DNA from: Lathyrus oleraceus
Lineage: Eukaryota; Streptophyta; Magnoliopsida; Fabales; Fabaceae
Assembly (NCBI RefSeq): GCF_024323335.1
Contig: NC_066580.1
Location: 438,656,351 to 438,720,350, forward strand
Length of the DNA stretch: 64,000 nucleotides
Direction of reading: 5' to 3'
The notes below the pieces were generated by a model. The model made no database searches, had not been told where the DNA came from, and saw only the letters and a list, made by a program, of their open reading frames with translations. The first letter of the stretch is position 1, and each line of letters opens with the position of its first letter. Positions 13,587 to 25,200 of the stretch are shown here, one piece after another. A program made the position numbers and the translations under genes.

Positions 13587-14088
13587 TATTACATATAATT
13601 GCAACAAGATGTCATCACGTTGATCTCAAGTTTGAAGAGGCTTACAAAGGTACTTACCCACTAAAGAGATCCCTATGTCGCCGACATGCCTAAGGGTTTG
13701 AAGAGTGTTACTTATCCACTAAAGAGGTCCTCACGTCGATGGAAAGTCTCAGAGTTTGAAGAGTGTTTATAGAAATACTTATCCATCGAAGAAGTCATCA
13801 CATCAGTGGCAACATAATTGAACTCGTACCCTTTCAGAATATGAACAGACTCTTTACCCATTAAACCATTTTTATTGGACATTTCAATGCATAATTAAAT
13901 AATTAAATTTTATTAAATAATATATTACAATTTTCTCTTAATTTACTTTAAAAAAAAATAACATAATACAAACCAAGTAACATAAAATATATACTACATA
14001 GTATACCAAAATTTTACAGGTGAGAAGTAACAAAAAATTCACTCAAATATTTTAGTAGTTAATAAAAGTAATTTTAAATGTTAAATTT
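13587..14088. repeat. non-coding segment with ~70 bp tandem repeats, copy 1
   Basis: Three units recur between about 13,615 and 13,800. Each has GTTTGAAGAG, a TACTTA.CCA segment, AAAGAGGTC or AAGAAGTC and CACGTCG/CACATC. The remainder is AT-rich. The counterpart is 47,394-47,901. Confidence 0.5.
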
Positions 14089-14304
14089 TTTTTTATCAAT
14101 GTTTTAAATTCATCCGATAATTGATCCGATCAAAACATGTGTCACTTATTATTGGCCAAACTAGAGAGTCATTGATTATACCGTATTTGGGGTGTTCAAA
14201 TTTAAACCAATCCAAATAAAAATTGCAAAGCGATCCAAAATAATCAAAAATTGCAAAAAAAAATAAGAAATTGATTGGATGTCATTTTGTGAAAATCAAA
14301 AAAG

Positions 14305-14417
<113 letters not shown>

Positions 14418-14533
14418 CCTAGAAATTATTTAAATTTATTTTTATATCAATTTAAAAAATAAACATTTATATTATATGTTTATCAAGTTATCTATTATTA
14501 ATATTAAAATTAAATTGGATATGTTTAGGTGAA

Positions 14534-14566
<33 letters not shown>

Positions 14567-14732
14567 AAATATATTGAGAAAAAACAAATAATTTATTAAA
14601 AAAATAAGAGATGTGATTGATTTCTAAAAATAAAATCATTAGTAATATTTAAAAATTAGATATATTTAGTTAAACATAATTTATAATTATTATTGATTAA
14701 GTTGGTAAGTAAAAATTATAGAATATATTAAG

Positions 14733-15802
14733 GCTCTATTTGGTAAGCCACATTTTCGAACTTATAGCTTATAACTTATAAGCTCATATGACAATTTAAA
14801 CATGTTTGATAACAGTCTTTTCATCACGAGTTTATAGTTTATTTTACCATCTTATAGTTTATTTTCCCGACACTAATTTAAATAGCGTTTTAGCTTATAG
14901 TTTATTAGGGGTGTACATTGGTCGATTTAGGCTGGACTTAGCCAAACCCAATACATAAGTCATATAAGACACTCTGGTTTGAGTGAGGTAAAATAATTAT
15001 CTATTACATCAATGATCGATTTGGGCAAGTTTTCGGGTTAGGTTGGATTGTGGATTGCCCAAATAAATTTTTTTGATTTATTAATATTAAACGACTAAAT
15101 GATAAGTCGTCATATTTTTTCATAAAAATTATTCAATATTTTTATCAACTTAAAAAATTAGATAACATAATTTTACTATCTTTTAGCATCTTAAAATAAT
15201 AAATGATATCATCAACTAATAAAAATCATCATAAAATACTACCAACAAACTTAAGTTGCATGACATGAAATTATATTAATATCAAACTAACTAAAAGTGT
15301 TACATTTAAAATTAATTAAAGTCATGGTTCACTAAAATAGTAAATGTTAAGAGACTAAAATTGCAACAACTAAGATAATATTTATCAAAATCATTAAAAA
15401 TATAATAATAAATGTTTGATTAGTGGGTCAATAGGTTTTTTGGACTTGAGTCTGGTTTTACCCGAAACTCGATTTTTTAATGGGTTTTTTAGTTTTTAAA
15501 CCAATGTTCACCCAATTACCCGACTTTATCCACTTTTTTGGATTTTTTTGGATGAGTTTGAATGAGTTTTGTGGGTTGATCCAACCAATGCACATCCCTA
15601 AAATAAATATGTATTAAATATCTTTTATCTCATTTTACATTTATAAGTTAGTTAAGCGTTAATTTTAGTAAACATTTTAATTAGCTTATCAACTATCAAT
15701 CATCAATTATCAGCTATAAGTTATAAACTATCAATCATCAGCCATCAAACATAAGTTATAAGCTAGCTTATCAGTCAACCGTTATTTTTACTAAAGAGAG
15801 TC
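14733..15802. mobile_element. hAT-like TIR element containing a second TIR element
   Basis: The left end (GGCTCTATTTGGTAAG) and the reverse complement of the right end (GACTCTCTTTAGTAAAA) form an imperfect inverted pair, followed inward on both sides by related ACTTATAGCTTATAACTTA-type sequence. Inside, about 14,906-15,602, a second pair has TTAGGGGTGTACATTGGTC and, reverse-complemented, TTTAGGGATGTGCATTGGTT. No transposase frame is seen. No convincing 8 bp TSD was found, so the boundaries are approximate. Confidence 0.45.
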
Positions 15803-16926
15803 TAACTCTTCGCTGAGAGTTTGATACCTATATATAAATTATGAGTGATCTTAATTATTGATATGTGACACTTGGTTTTTCTAATACACTTGTTGCGTTC
15901 ATAATTTTTTGGATATGGTGCACATATATAAATGGTGGATGATTCGAATTGTTAACCTCGTAATATTTTGTAAGTATTAAAGTTTTATTTAACTTATCCC
16001 TACAAAACTGACATGTAAGAAGATGGATTCACTCTCCTTATGAACTACATTTTTAACCTATATGAGACTTAGATTTTTTCAAATAAGACAATGACATTTA
16101 AATTTAATTATTTTTAAAATATATATATATATATATATATTTACTAGCCAATTTCATGAACCAGATCGAATTGGATAACATCAATTTAAACAAATTTAAC
16201 AGTTCAACTGAATTTTGACCATATTTTATCGTCTTGAATACAAAAGCAGTACAACATTATAACTTATCATGTCCGAGTTTTAAAACTATGATTTTTAAAA
16301 TATCAATAAAACTAACCACACTTATTTTAAATTTTATTTGTTTTAAATTTATATTATATTTATTAAAATAATTGATATTACGGCAGAGAATAAACATTTA
16401 TAGAATTAATATTTGAAAATAAAATAAAATGGACCCAATAAAACAAATATCCATTTCAAAGAGTTATTTGGTCTATCATGCACGAGGTTCCTTTCTGCCA
16501 TCCCATTTTTGACCTGGCATCCCCGTAAGGGGGTTGCGATTACGTTCTTGCCCTTATTAAAAATTTCCTATTTGTATGAATAATGAAATTTTTACGCAAA
16601 TACCACATTTATTTAGCATTTTTTACCGTTTGGATAAGATTTTATAGATTTTTTTTCTAGTGTATCGGATATTTAGCAAAGTTATGCAAAAATACCAAAT
16701 ATTTTGTAAATTGCCAGTAAAAATTCAAGGATTTATGAAAAATGGTGAAGAAATATCAAAAATTTAAAATATCCAGGACAAAATTACTGGATATTTGGAA
16801 AGAACAAGTAACATATAAAATCTACCGGATTTTTTGAAATTTCTAGTACACAACAAAATTTTCAAAAATTTGATAGGCAGTAAAGAAATAATGGAAAAAC
16901 TTTTTTTTTTTTACATTTTTAAAAAA

Positions 16927-17523
16927 CTATACCAGATAAAACACATGCATATAATGCAAAAGTGATATAATATCGTTACAAAATAAATTATGTAGACTTC
17001 CTAACTTCTTCTTCCCAATGCATAATATGTCTCGCATATGATTCACATGCTCTTGCAACTTTACTACAGTTTGTTTCCATGGGTTTGTGACGGGAGGTAA
17101 ATGACAGTTGTATTTCAACTTCACATGAACCCAATGATTCTTGTTAACAAAACCAATTGCAATCATTTTGTATCTACTTAAAGCTATGCATGAAGCATTC
17201 ACTGATGGGAATAATGTAATGTTAGGGTTCCTGGACAACAAGACCAATATAACATTATATCTAGAAGCAATAGAGTAACCCATATCAAAAATCATCATCC
17301 ACTTCTCACGATCCAGCACACCGAAGCTAGCTACCCGCAACACACTCCTAACTTTCGGTGTCGTATCATAGAACAAATTGGAATACAATTGATGGTGTTA
17401 ATAAACTTCAGTATCTAACTGCATTTGAACTAAATATCAAGACTCTTCGCACCATCCAAGTAAAACTGCAATAGCCAAAAATCACAATGTCCAACGTCTT
17501 CCACATCAACAATGTAATCAATG
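16927..17523 (-). pseudogene. OTU cysteine-protease remnant in MULE-1, copy 1
   Basis: The minus strand near 17,520 reads DYIVDVEDVGHCDF, the degraded counterpart of the OTU catalytic DGNCGF motif. A one-base loss follows, so the next residues (AIAVLLG) are in another frame. Then 17,388-16,927 encodes YSNLFYDTTPKVRSVLRVAS, DMGYSIASRYNVILVLLS and GFVNKNHWVHVKL. The NHW is the likely catalytic histidine segment. OTU domains are fused to transposases in some plant MULEs. Here the gene is dead, with a frameshift and a stop before 17,388. The catalytic Cys codon itself is still TGT. Confidence 0.7.
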
Positions 17524-17699
17524 TACTAATGCAAGAAGATAGGAATGTGAGACAAATATTTTAGTTTTGAAGACGCGTTACACAGTTGATTTTCAGTTGG
17601 TTTTATACATGATCTCTTCGTACTCTGACTTAGAGGATGTTAGATTTCAGTCAACGAACCTCTCTTACTCATCCTGTATGTAGATCTTGTCTTGTAGAC

Positions 17700-18282
17700 T
17701 TAGGTAACACTCATTAGGTTTTTTCGATCTCTATCTTTCAAAGCAGGAACTATGTATCTGGGAGCCATATTGTATCTGGTCATGTCAATCACAAACTTTC
17801 TTTCATGATCTTCTAAACGACCTAATATGTCATTCCCATCTAAGTCCTTAGAAAGTGTATGATTGTGAAACTCACACCTAACTGTAACCTTCCAACTGCT
17901 TCCAATCGGCATAGATTGCAACATAAATGGACATTTCACTTTCAAAGTATAACTTCCTGCAATTGCATCATTCTTCTGATAATTTCCTCCTCTCTCACAA
18001 CCCATAATCAGTTTTTTTTATATCTCTTATCTCATTTGTGGTATTAGAACGAATAGTAACATCAATAATACCATGTTGTTTACCAACAGACTGAGCCCAT
18101 GCCAAAACGTCAGGTAAAAAGGGAAAAATCAGACATTTACAACATATACAAAACAAATTATCAATGTCAGAGATATCATTAATATAAAGGAACCATTTAT
18201 GTAAAACACACAACATCAATGGTGAAAATTGAGTAAAATTCACATGGGAACCATCGGGATCAAGACCGCACAATTGAAGCAT
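17700..18282 (-). pseudogene. MULE transposase N-terminal FAR1-like fragment, copy 1
   Basis: The minus strand encodes DVLAWAQSVGKQHGIIDVTI, then GCERGG, then a cysteine/histidine segment with KCPF and RCEFHNHTLS, then a charged helical tail ending KDRDRKNLMSV. This matches the order of the FAR1-like DNA-binding region at the start of plant MULE transposases. A one-nucleotide expansion in a T-run near 18,010 breaks the frame here, leaving two overlapping pieces (18,282-17,995 and 18,005-17,700). Copy 2 has the same segment in one 193-codon frame (49,313-48,732). Further codons (YRMSKRGSLTE) continue to about 17,640, then the sequence jumps to pre-OTU linker. The family is recognised by motif order, without a database search. 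Confidence 0.7.
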
Positions 18283-19553
18283 ACTTAACTATCAGATTTT
18301 TGGGTTTATGCAAAAAAAGAATCCGTATACAACAAAATTTGTCTTATTTGTGGAAAGCTTTGGTAATAATGACGGTAGAATCTTGCAAATTCCAGATTTT
18401 TCTTTAAAAAAGGGTAAAACTCCAAAACGTATTCAAAGTTTTACTAAAAATCTAGAAATAATTAAAAAAATCAGTAAAACTTCAACAGGTTCTGAATCTT
18501 TGCAAAAAATTCAAGAGATTTCTGGATTTTTGCCAAAAATACTGTCTCACAAAAAATTTCATACCATATTTTTAGTCTCTTTCGATTTTTATAGAGAGAA
18601 TTTTTTTTTATGGAATGTAAAAATTTGGAAGGTAAATAATGTGAAGGATAAAATTGTCATTATTACAAAATATGTGGGTGCTAGGTCAAAAATGGGGGAT
18701 GGCAAGAAGAAACCTCATCATGCATTTCATATTTCAAAACCTAACTCTCTGTTTTGTTGTGACTTTGCACTTCCAAGTTCCACCGTCTCTGTCATAATGG
18801 GTACTTTATCGTTATACTACCTTTGTCCTATTCATAATAGACAACTTACTTTTTAAATACATTAAATAACCAATAAATGGATAATATATGAACTAAACAC
18901 GTTAATTATTTAACGTATCTAAAAAGTAGAGTGTGTCTTTTATAAATTGGACCAGAGGTAGTATTATTTTTTTTTCACAAAGTTTGATTTTGTCATGAAT
19001 GTCACTGTTTCGAGTGTTTAACATGTCATCCCCAATTGTACCTAGCACCCTCACATTTAGAGCAGTTTTACTGTTATACCTTTCATTAAATACCGAAAAT
19101 TTCAAAACGTGCCAGGGCGTACCAGAAATTTTGAGTATTTTCCGAATTTTTTTGAAAATTACATTTTTTTACCGTTACAAAGGTAAATGTAATGATAATT
19201 TAGAAAACTCAATATATACATACTAGAACTTCTGAAATTTTCGGTGAAGACATGTGCTCTATTACCGGAAATTGTAAAATTTTCGATAATTATCATAAAA
19301 TTATGGAAATTGTAAAATTTCTGATATTTAATAGAAAATTTTGAAAATTATGACATTTCTGGTATACATTTAGTAAAAATTGTTCATTTTTCCCTTCATT
19401 AATTTTTCTAGAATAATTGATTCGATAAAAAAAAAACCGATAAAATATATGCATATATTAAAAACACTGCTACATACAAGAATACAAAATAAATTAGGAT
19501 AACCTCATAACTTTATCTTTCTAGTGCCTAATGCGTCTCACATGTGCTGATTC

Positions 19554-20025
19554 TCATGCTTTTGCATCTTTAATACAATTTTGTCTCCAACGCTCAATGA
19601 CGAGAGACAAAGGACAATAAGGTTTCAACTTTATACGAACCCAATTATTGTGGTTGACAAAACCAACAACAATGATTTTATGACTGCTCGTATACATAGG
19701 TGGAGCTAAGGCAAGAGGGAAAAATGTGATGTTAAGTCTCTTCGACAGAGAGACAAATACGACATTGTATCTACAAGTAATAGGGTAACCCATTATCAAT
19801 ATCCTGCACACCCAAGTGTTCTACTCGTAACACACTCCTAAATGTAAAGACCGTGTCATAGAACAAATTGGAAAACAATTGAGGTTGTTGATGAACTTTA
19901 GTATCTAATTGTGTTCGAATCAAAGGCCACGACTCTTCATCCCATCCAATAAAAGCTACAATAGTATGAAAACCAAAATTTCCATCATCACTCACACCAA
20001 CAATGTAATCAATGTGTGGAATCAT
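19554..20025 (-). pseudogene. OTU-like domain in MULE-2, catalytic residues replaced, copy 1
   Basis: Minus frame 20,025-19,771 reads HIDYIVGVSDDGNFGFHTIV. The OTU catalytic DGNCGF motif is DGNFGF here (TTT in place of a Cys codon). A frame change near 19,800 leads into 19,811-19,554 (YPITCRYNVVFVSLSKRLNI.., GFVNHNNWVRIKL), where the catalytic His position (NHW in MULE-1) is Asn (NNW). Copy 2 has the same two replacements, so they predate the array duplication. The stretch upstream has another frameshift at about 20,035. Protease activity is not expected. Confidence 0.7.
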
Positions 20026-20180
20026 GGATGTAATAAATCAGGAAACTTGGACAAGTAAACATCTCTCGAAGAAGCAGTTGACGATTGACTTCTAGCTGGC
20101 ATACTTGACGGTTGACTTTCAGTTGGTTTTATGCATGATCTCTTTATAGTCTGAATCCCCTATAAGCTCTCACCATACTC

Positions 20181-20735
20181 CTATTGTGAAGGATCATGAT
20201 GCACATCACTTTCTTGACCTTTTTTGCTCTTCTTGACTCCCATCTTTGGCTTGTACTTCATCGAATGTGGAAACATAGAAGTTATGGATGGATGTGTTAG
20301 TTCCCGAACCTTTTTTTTCAACACTTTATGGCCTATGATATCCAAATTACAGAAATATTTCTTCAACTCTTCACACTCTATTTCTAAATCCAATTGTGTA
20401 CGACTTTCTTCATGATTGACATCATGCTCTTCAATGTGTAATTTCTTCGAAAAACTATGAATCAGTTCTAAAGGAACAAGATTGCCTTGTATTTGGAAAC
20501 CGACAAGTTGACACACACACAATAACACATGTGTTGTTCTAATGAAACAACCACATGCATCTTGGTTTGCACCAACCAGTTTTACCCTTTTTAGTTCTTT
20601 TTCAATGTGTTGTATACACTGTCTCGAAACAAAACTGTGCAAGTTGGCATAAAATGGAGTGTTATACCGATACTTAATATTGATAATACTTTTTTGAAAC
20701 CAGGCTCTGATTAAACTTAGCTGCAACTTCAACAT
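20181..20735 (-). pseudogene. MULE transposase C-terminal SWIM-finger fragment, copy 1
   Basis: This 184-codon minus frame contains ISRQ-like/VSRQCIQHIEKELKRVKLVG and then ACGCFIRTTHVLLCVCQ. The latter has the Cys-x-Cys..His..Cys-x-Cys layout of the SWIM-type zinc finger at the C-terminus of plant MULE transposases. The next region (LVPLELIHSF, then basic KPKMGVKKSKKGQ) is the usual linker before an OTU domain. It begins within the element, with no DDE core upstream, so the 5' half of the parent gene is absent. In copy 2 the frame is broken at 51,361 by CAA to TAA-type loss. Confidence 0.7.
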
Positions 20736-21113
20736 GGTGATTACAACATCTCAACTTCGACATAAATCTCCCTGACTTGTAGTCAACATGTTTTGAAGAA
20801 ATGTTAATTTTAATTGGTAAATAATAGCAGAGAAAGTTTCGTCAATATGAAAAGATGGGGGTACCAGGTATAAAAGAGGGGGTGGTAGGTTAAATGCTCC
20901 ATTGTTTCAATACACTGATTCTACGCGAACCTTACATCATAATTTTCAGTGTCTTGTATGTTGAAGTGGGCCTTATTTTGCGCCAATTTCTAACATTGTC
21001 AAATTTCATACTAGCATTTATGTTTTGTAACGAGATTTGTCATGAGTTACATAATGTTACTATTTCATATTTGATTTTGATTTTACTATGATTTGATCTT
21101 AGTGTTTTTTTAT

Positions 21114-21572
21114 GGGAAGATACTGGTTTCCAAAGGTATTGTTTATGGGAAGCAAACAAATCAAAGAGTTACTCACGTAAAATTTCAACGAAGCAAAAGG
21201 TCATTTGCTGAGGAACACGCTGGATGGAAGTTGGATGGTCTCATAGTTCTCAATTCATATTGGAGGAATGAGGTCTGATACCATGTCTATGTTTAAAGTA
21301 AAACTTAGTCATGGATCTAGGTTGTCTATCTAATGCCATTTTTATGCATTACAGGATTCAAATACAAGTATTAAGAGGTAATTTTTGTGGATATTATGCA
21401 CGCTCCTATAAAAAATGATCCAAGGATCAATTTTGTCTATAATATTGTCCATAAACACACGGAGTTTCGCGGCCTCACATATGCTGGAAAAAGAACGGGG
21501 TTTCGCAGGGCAAAAAGGACACCAATTCCAAAAGCATGCACCTCATGTAGGACAACACTCTTTCACTTCGTC
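21114..21572 (+). pseudogene. RPL15: ribosomal protein eL15 (RPL15) pseudogene fragment, copy 1
   Basis: Exon-like 21,114-21,272 encodes [20 protein letters not shown], then [20 protein letters not shown] and NSYWRNE, matching the middle of eL15. A GT..AG intron follows (21,273-21,354), then the C-terminal part begins with a degraded DSTYKYYEV segment and [27 protein letters not shown]. The end is frameshifted, and about 14 bp kept in copy 2 are missing. The N-terminal half is absent. The retained intron means this is not a processed copy. eL15 is a large-subunit ribosomal protein; this fragment cannot make it. Confidence 0.85.
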
Positions 21573-21935
21573 GTTATCATTGATTTTGTTGCCATTACTC
21601 TTTTTAAGTCATTTTACTTGATTTTTGGAGTGCATTTATGAATTTTTTAGGCTTTAATCGTTTTTCGGGGATTCTATTTCAGAAGTGAAACTAGAGGTTA
21701 TTGATAAAAGTAAGTGTTTTTCACTAGCAGAATTGTTTTTCCTCGAAACAAATTATAGTCATCCTTGTATTCTTTTAGCACATCAACAACAACAAAATAA
21801 CGAAAAGTTAAATTTTGTTTAGAATGTATATCTAATTTTGCTCATGGCATTGTTGTGAACTTTCAAACAAACATGTAATGTGAAGTTAGGAATTCTATAC
21901 AAGCAGAAAAATAAAGGAACAATAATCACCAAATA

Positions 21936-22201
21936 TTGAGAACATTTCGGGCATGTACGTTGGACTCCATAAAAATATTCTTGAGGTTGCTAAGTGGGGT
22001 TTTGATACAAGGTCTCAAATTGAATTTAGCATGTGTCTACTTACAATGGCGAGGTTGTATGCCAACGTTTCATCGACCATCAAAATCCTTTTCAGAAATG
22101 AAATTTTTCACACATCGACCATGAAAGTCACAATTCAAGGAATCTCGTGCCTTCTGCATTGTCTCCTGAGAACTCCATCAAGGTACCACTATAAGGCTTG
22201 A
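21936..22201 (+). other. unrecognised reading frame shared by both copies
   Basis: The 82-codon frame (MYVGLHKNILEVAKWGFDTR...) recurs as 96 codons at 52,948-53,238. It lacks 11 codons of copy 2 through an in-frame 33 bp deletion between short TTG repeats. No domain is recognised. A conserved frame across one recent duplicate pair is weak evidence for a gene; it may be an old exon or chance. Confidence 0.2.
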
Positions 22202-25200
22202 TGTTTGATTTAAGTATGTCTAGTTGCTTGTAAGTGACACACCAGAAGGCCTAAAATCTATTAAGAATGGCTTAAAATTAGTGTTTGATGCAGAAATAAA
22301 ACAGCTTAAGCAGTCCGAACCCTGTTGTGAAAATGGAATATGAGACAGCTTCTGGTGTGCTACGGGACGTAACGCTGGCTACGGGCAGACCGTAGCTTAG
22401 CTCTGATTCGTCATGTTTTGTTCTTTTCACCTGAAACAAAGAGAAACCAAAAATACCTCACAATTTTCATGATCAAAATCTACCACCATGGCTATAGCAT
22501 ACAAAACAATCTTGTACCTTAGTGTTAGACTTAACATATTTCATTCAAAAACACCAATGAAAGAAGATACACAAGTGTTCCTGCCAAACATCAGATTTCA
22601 CTGAGGGAAGAAGACAACTCCATATCTTCCTCTGAAATCTTCTCATCCACAAGTGTTCCTGAAGAACTCCATTAATTGGTTTTTAAAAGGTTCTCTAAAA
22701 CTCACTCCGCTAGAATATGACACAATAACCAAACCCTCATTTGCCCCATCCAAAAGAAGAATTCTTCTGATGTGAAAAAAGTTCTTTGTAAAAACCATGC
22801 AATTTTTAATGAAAATCTCCATATGATTAACTTAAAATTGATCAAGGAAATGAACTAATGCTAAATAAGAAAAGCACTTTAGAAACATATTAACAATGTG
22901 GCCCAAGATTGTTGAAATCTGAGCATGAATAAGCAAGGCCTGACTTGAACAGGATCTATGCTATAGTTCTAAGGAGACCAGTACATAAGATCACTTTTTA
23001 CCTTTTCGTTTTTGCAACAGTACAATTTTTTTGTGATAACAGACCCACAGATTATCATTGTATGTCCTTTTGTGATAACAGACCCACAGATTATCATTGT
23101 ATGTCCTTTTAAGGTCCCTTTCCATTTTTAAGGCTTAACATAACAACTAAAAAAGTGATTTTTCTTTCTTAACTTTGAGGCAAGTGACCCTCTACAAATT
23201 AATGGACATATACACACTCTACTTTTTCACTAAACCACCAAATATAGGATCCAAAATCCCTAAAACTATTGAACTTATTTTGGAAGGGGGCCGCGCGAAC
23301 GCAGGCCCCCACAGCAACAAATTATGATGTAGGCTCCACCACTTGGGTAGACCTTAGGCTAGCACACCTCCTAAGTGCAATGGAGGTCACTTGCCTAGGC
23401 CATGGACCTTGATGATCATCCATTGACCCCATCCAGGTAAGTATGTTGCAATGAATCACACGCTTGTTCTTTATACCTCATGTTCCGTACTATTCACTCT
23501 AACAATTCCGATGTGGGACTAGTGTTAACATGATATTTTTGTGTGAAAGATAATCATCATTTAAATCTAAACTACTAAGACGTATTTGTTCCCAAGATTT
23601 AGTGTTGAAGTTGTATGTACACCGTTTATATCAACTTAGCATATCAACAATTCATACACCAACTTGACCCCTACTTACAACTTAGCAGATCAACAATTCA
23701 TACAACAACTCACATTTGCAACCTCCATTAGGATTTATATGCATAACTTTGCTCTTGTTATGAAATCAACTCAGGTCAAATCTTACAATTTATATCAGTT
23801 TTTATTTAGTTTCAAGTTAACGTTTTTAATCTTGAAAACATAGATCAATGTTAATTTGCTACTATAATGTTAGTTGCAATATTATATTTTATGCTAAAAT
23901 AAAAATAAAGTTTGAATAAATTGAAAAAAATAGAGTATCAATAATACAGACTTAAAAAGTATATCACAAAAAAAATACAAATATATTTAACTAATGTTGT
24001 AGGACTTTACCCCTAAGGGAGCCCTTCCAGAAATTCTCAAAGGCTTGAGTTACCTCAAGCCTAAGAGGGGGTTTGGAAATAGTTTTCAACCAGCAATAGA
24101 CGCGCCTCGGTTAGAACCTCACTAGCTGCGTCATTGCCCCAAGCGCAAAGATAGAATTGAATGAAGAATAAGCTTCCTTTTTATATAACTTCAAGCTTAT
24201 CTAATTCCTCTCATTAGCAATATGGGACTTAGAAGTTTTGGCAACAACTAAGACAAGCAAATAGTAGAAAAATAACCCCGTCATCAAACAAGTACCAAAG
24301 TTATTGAATTTTACTTACTTATAATCCAGCCACAAAATGACAATCTTCAACTCCCAGCTTTGACCCCTACTTTTTCTACATCCGAAGGCTTTCGGTGGAA
24401 AAATCTTTAGGAGACAAAGATGTGTTGATGGAATCATGAAGCACGCTGACCGAAGCTTAATCTAACATTTGTACAAACATTGACATGAAAATAACATAAT
24501 CGAAGTAATTTAACGCAAACATAGCGCATGAATAAGAACTCACCTTGCAACAGGGGAGCTGTATTGAGCTAAACGATTTATTCCAATCACTGGATTTCAC
24601 TTAAGAGTATAAAAAGTAACAACTTCAGTGGGAAGGAGACAACTGATAATGTTTAAAAACTAGTCAATCATCAATATCAAGTGGGTCTAAGAGTCTCTTC
24701 TCTTGTATTATTCCATTTGTCTAAAGTTGAAGCATATGGTAAGTGATCTGATTATGATTTTCAAAGGCCAGCATAACAAATTCTTAATCTTGTTTTCTCA
24801 CTTCTAAAGTGTAAAATACTGAAAGATTATCACATTTCTCACTTCTTAATCTTGTTTTCTCACTTCTAAAGATTTCTCACTTCAAAGAGCATAACAGAAA
24901 GATTATCATTCAGCTGTAAAATACTGACATCTAGTTTCCCGGAAGACCTTGTAGTAATACACATTTCCTATTAAATTTAAAAATACTAATGAATAATAAT
25001 GTGGTTTGTGAAATATTCAAATAAGTTACTAGAAAACCATGGACAGAAATCAAGCTTAAGAATCTTCAATGAACATTGAGAAAGTTGAACTAAATTGCAG
25101 AGCCCTCAAAATTGAGAACTCTTCCAAAAACTAGCGTATGCCGCTAATTGTGACGCTGACACGGTATTCTTTAGTAAAAGGCGAAAGAATAGTTCGCTAT

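Larger units (their letters stand above)
16484..18716 (-). mobile_element. MULE-1: Mutator-like element with FAR1-like and OTU remnants, copy 1
   Basis: Termini are GAGGTTCCTTTCTGCCATCC on the left and, reverse-complemented, GAGGTTTCTTCTTGCCATCC on the right. The similarity continues through TTTTTGACCT. Flanking 9-mers ATCATGCAC (16,475-16,483) and ATCATGCAT (18,717-18,725) match at 8 of 9, the TSD length of Mutator elements. Coding remnants run on the minus strand: FAR1-like N-terminus, then OTU. No catalytic transposase core or SWIM finger is present. The right-hand 18,290-18,700 stretch is AT-rich terminal sequence. Confidence 0.8.
19012..20899 (-). mobile_element. MULE-2: Mutator-like element with SWIM and OTU remnants, copy 1
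   Basis: The left end is GAGTGTTTAACATGTCATCC (GAGCATTTAAC in copy 2). The right end, reverse-complemented, is GAGCATTTAACCTACCACCC. Both continue into a TACCTAG/TACCTGG..ACCC block. Flanking 9-mers CACTGTTTC (19,003-19,011) and CATTGTTTC (20,900-20,908) match at 8 of 9. Its termini resemble MULE-1 (GAG + 10 nt + GYCATCCC), so the two are relatives. The body encodes SWIM and OTU pieces on the minus strand but no FAR1-like domain and no transposase core. Confidence 0.8.

Noticed and set aside
18308..18856. 182-codon plus-strand frame
   Set aside because: It covers the AT-rich right end of MULE-1 and its flank, is not kept in copy 2, and shows low-complexity lysine/isoleucine composition.
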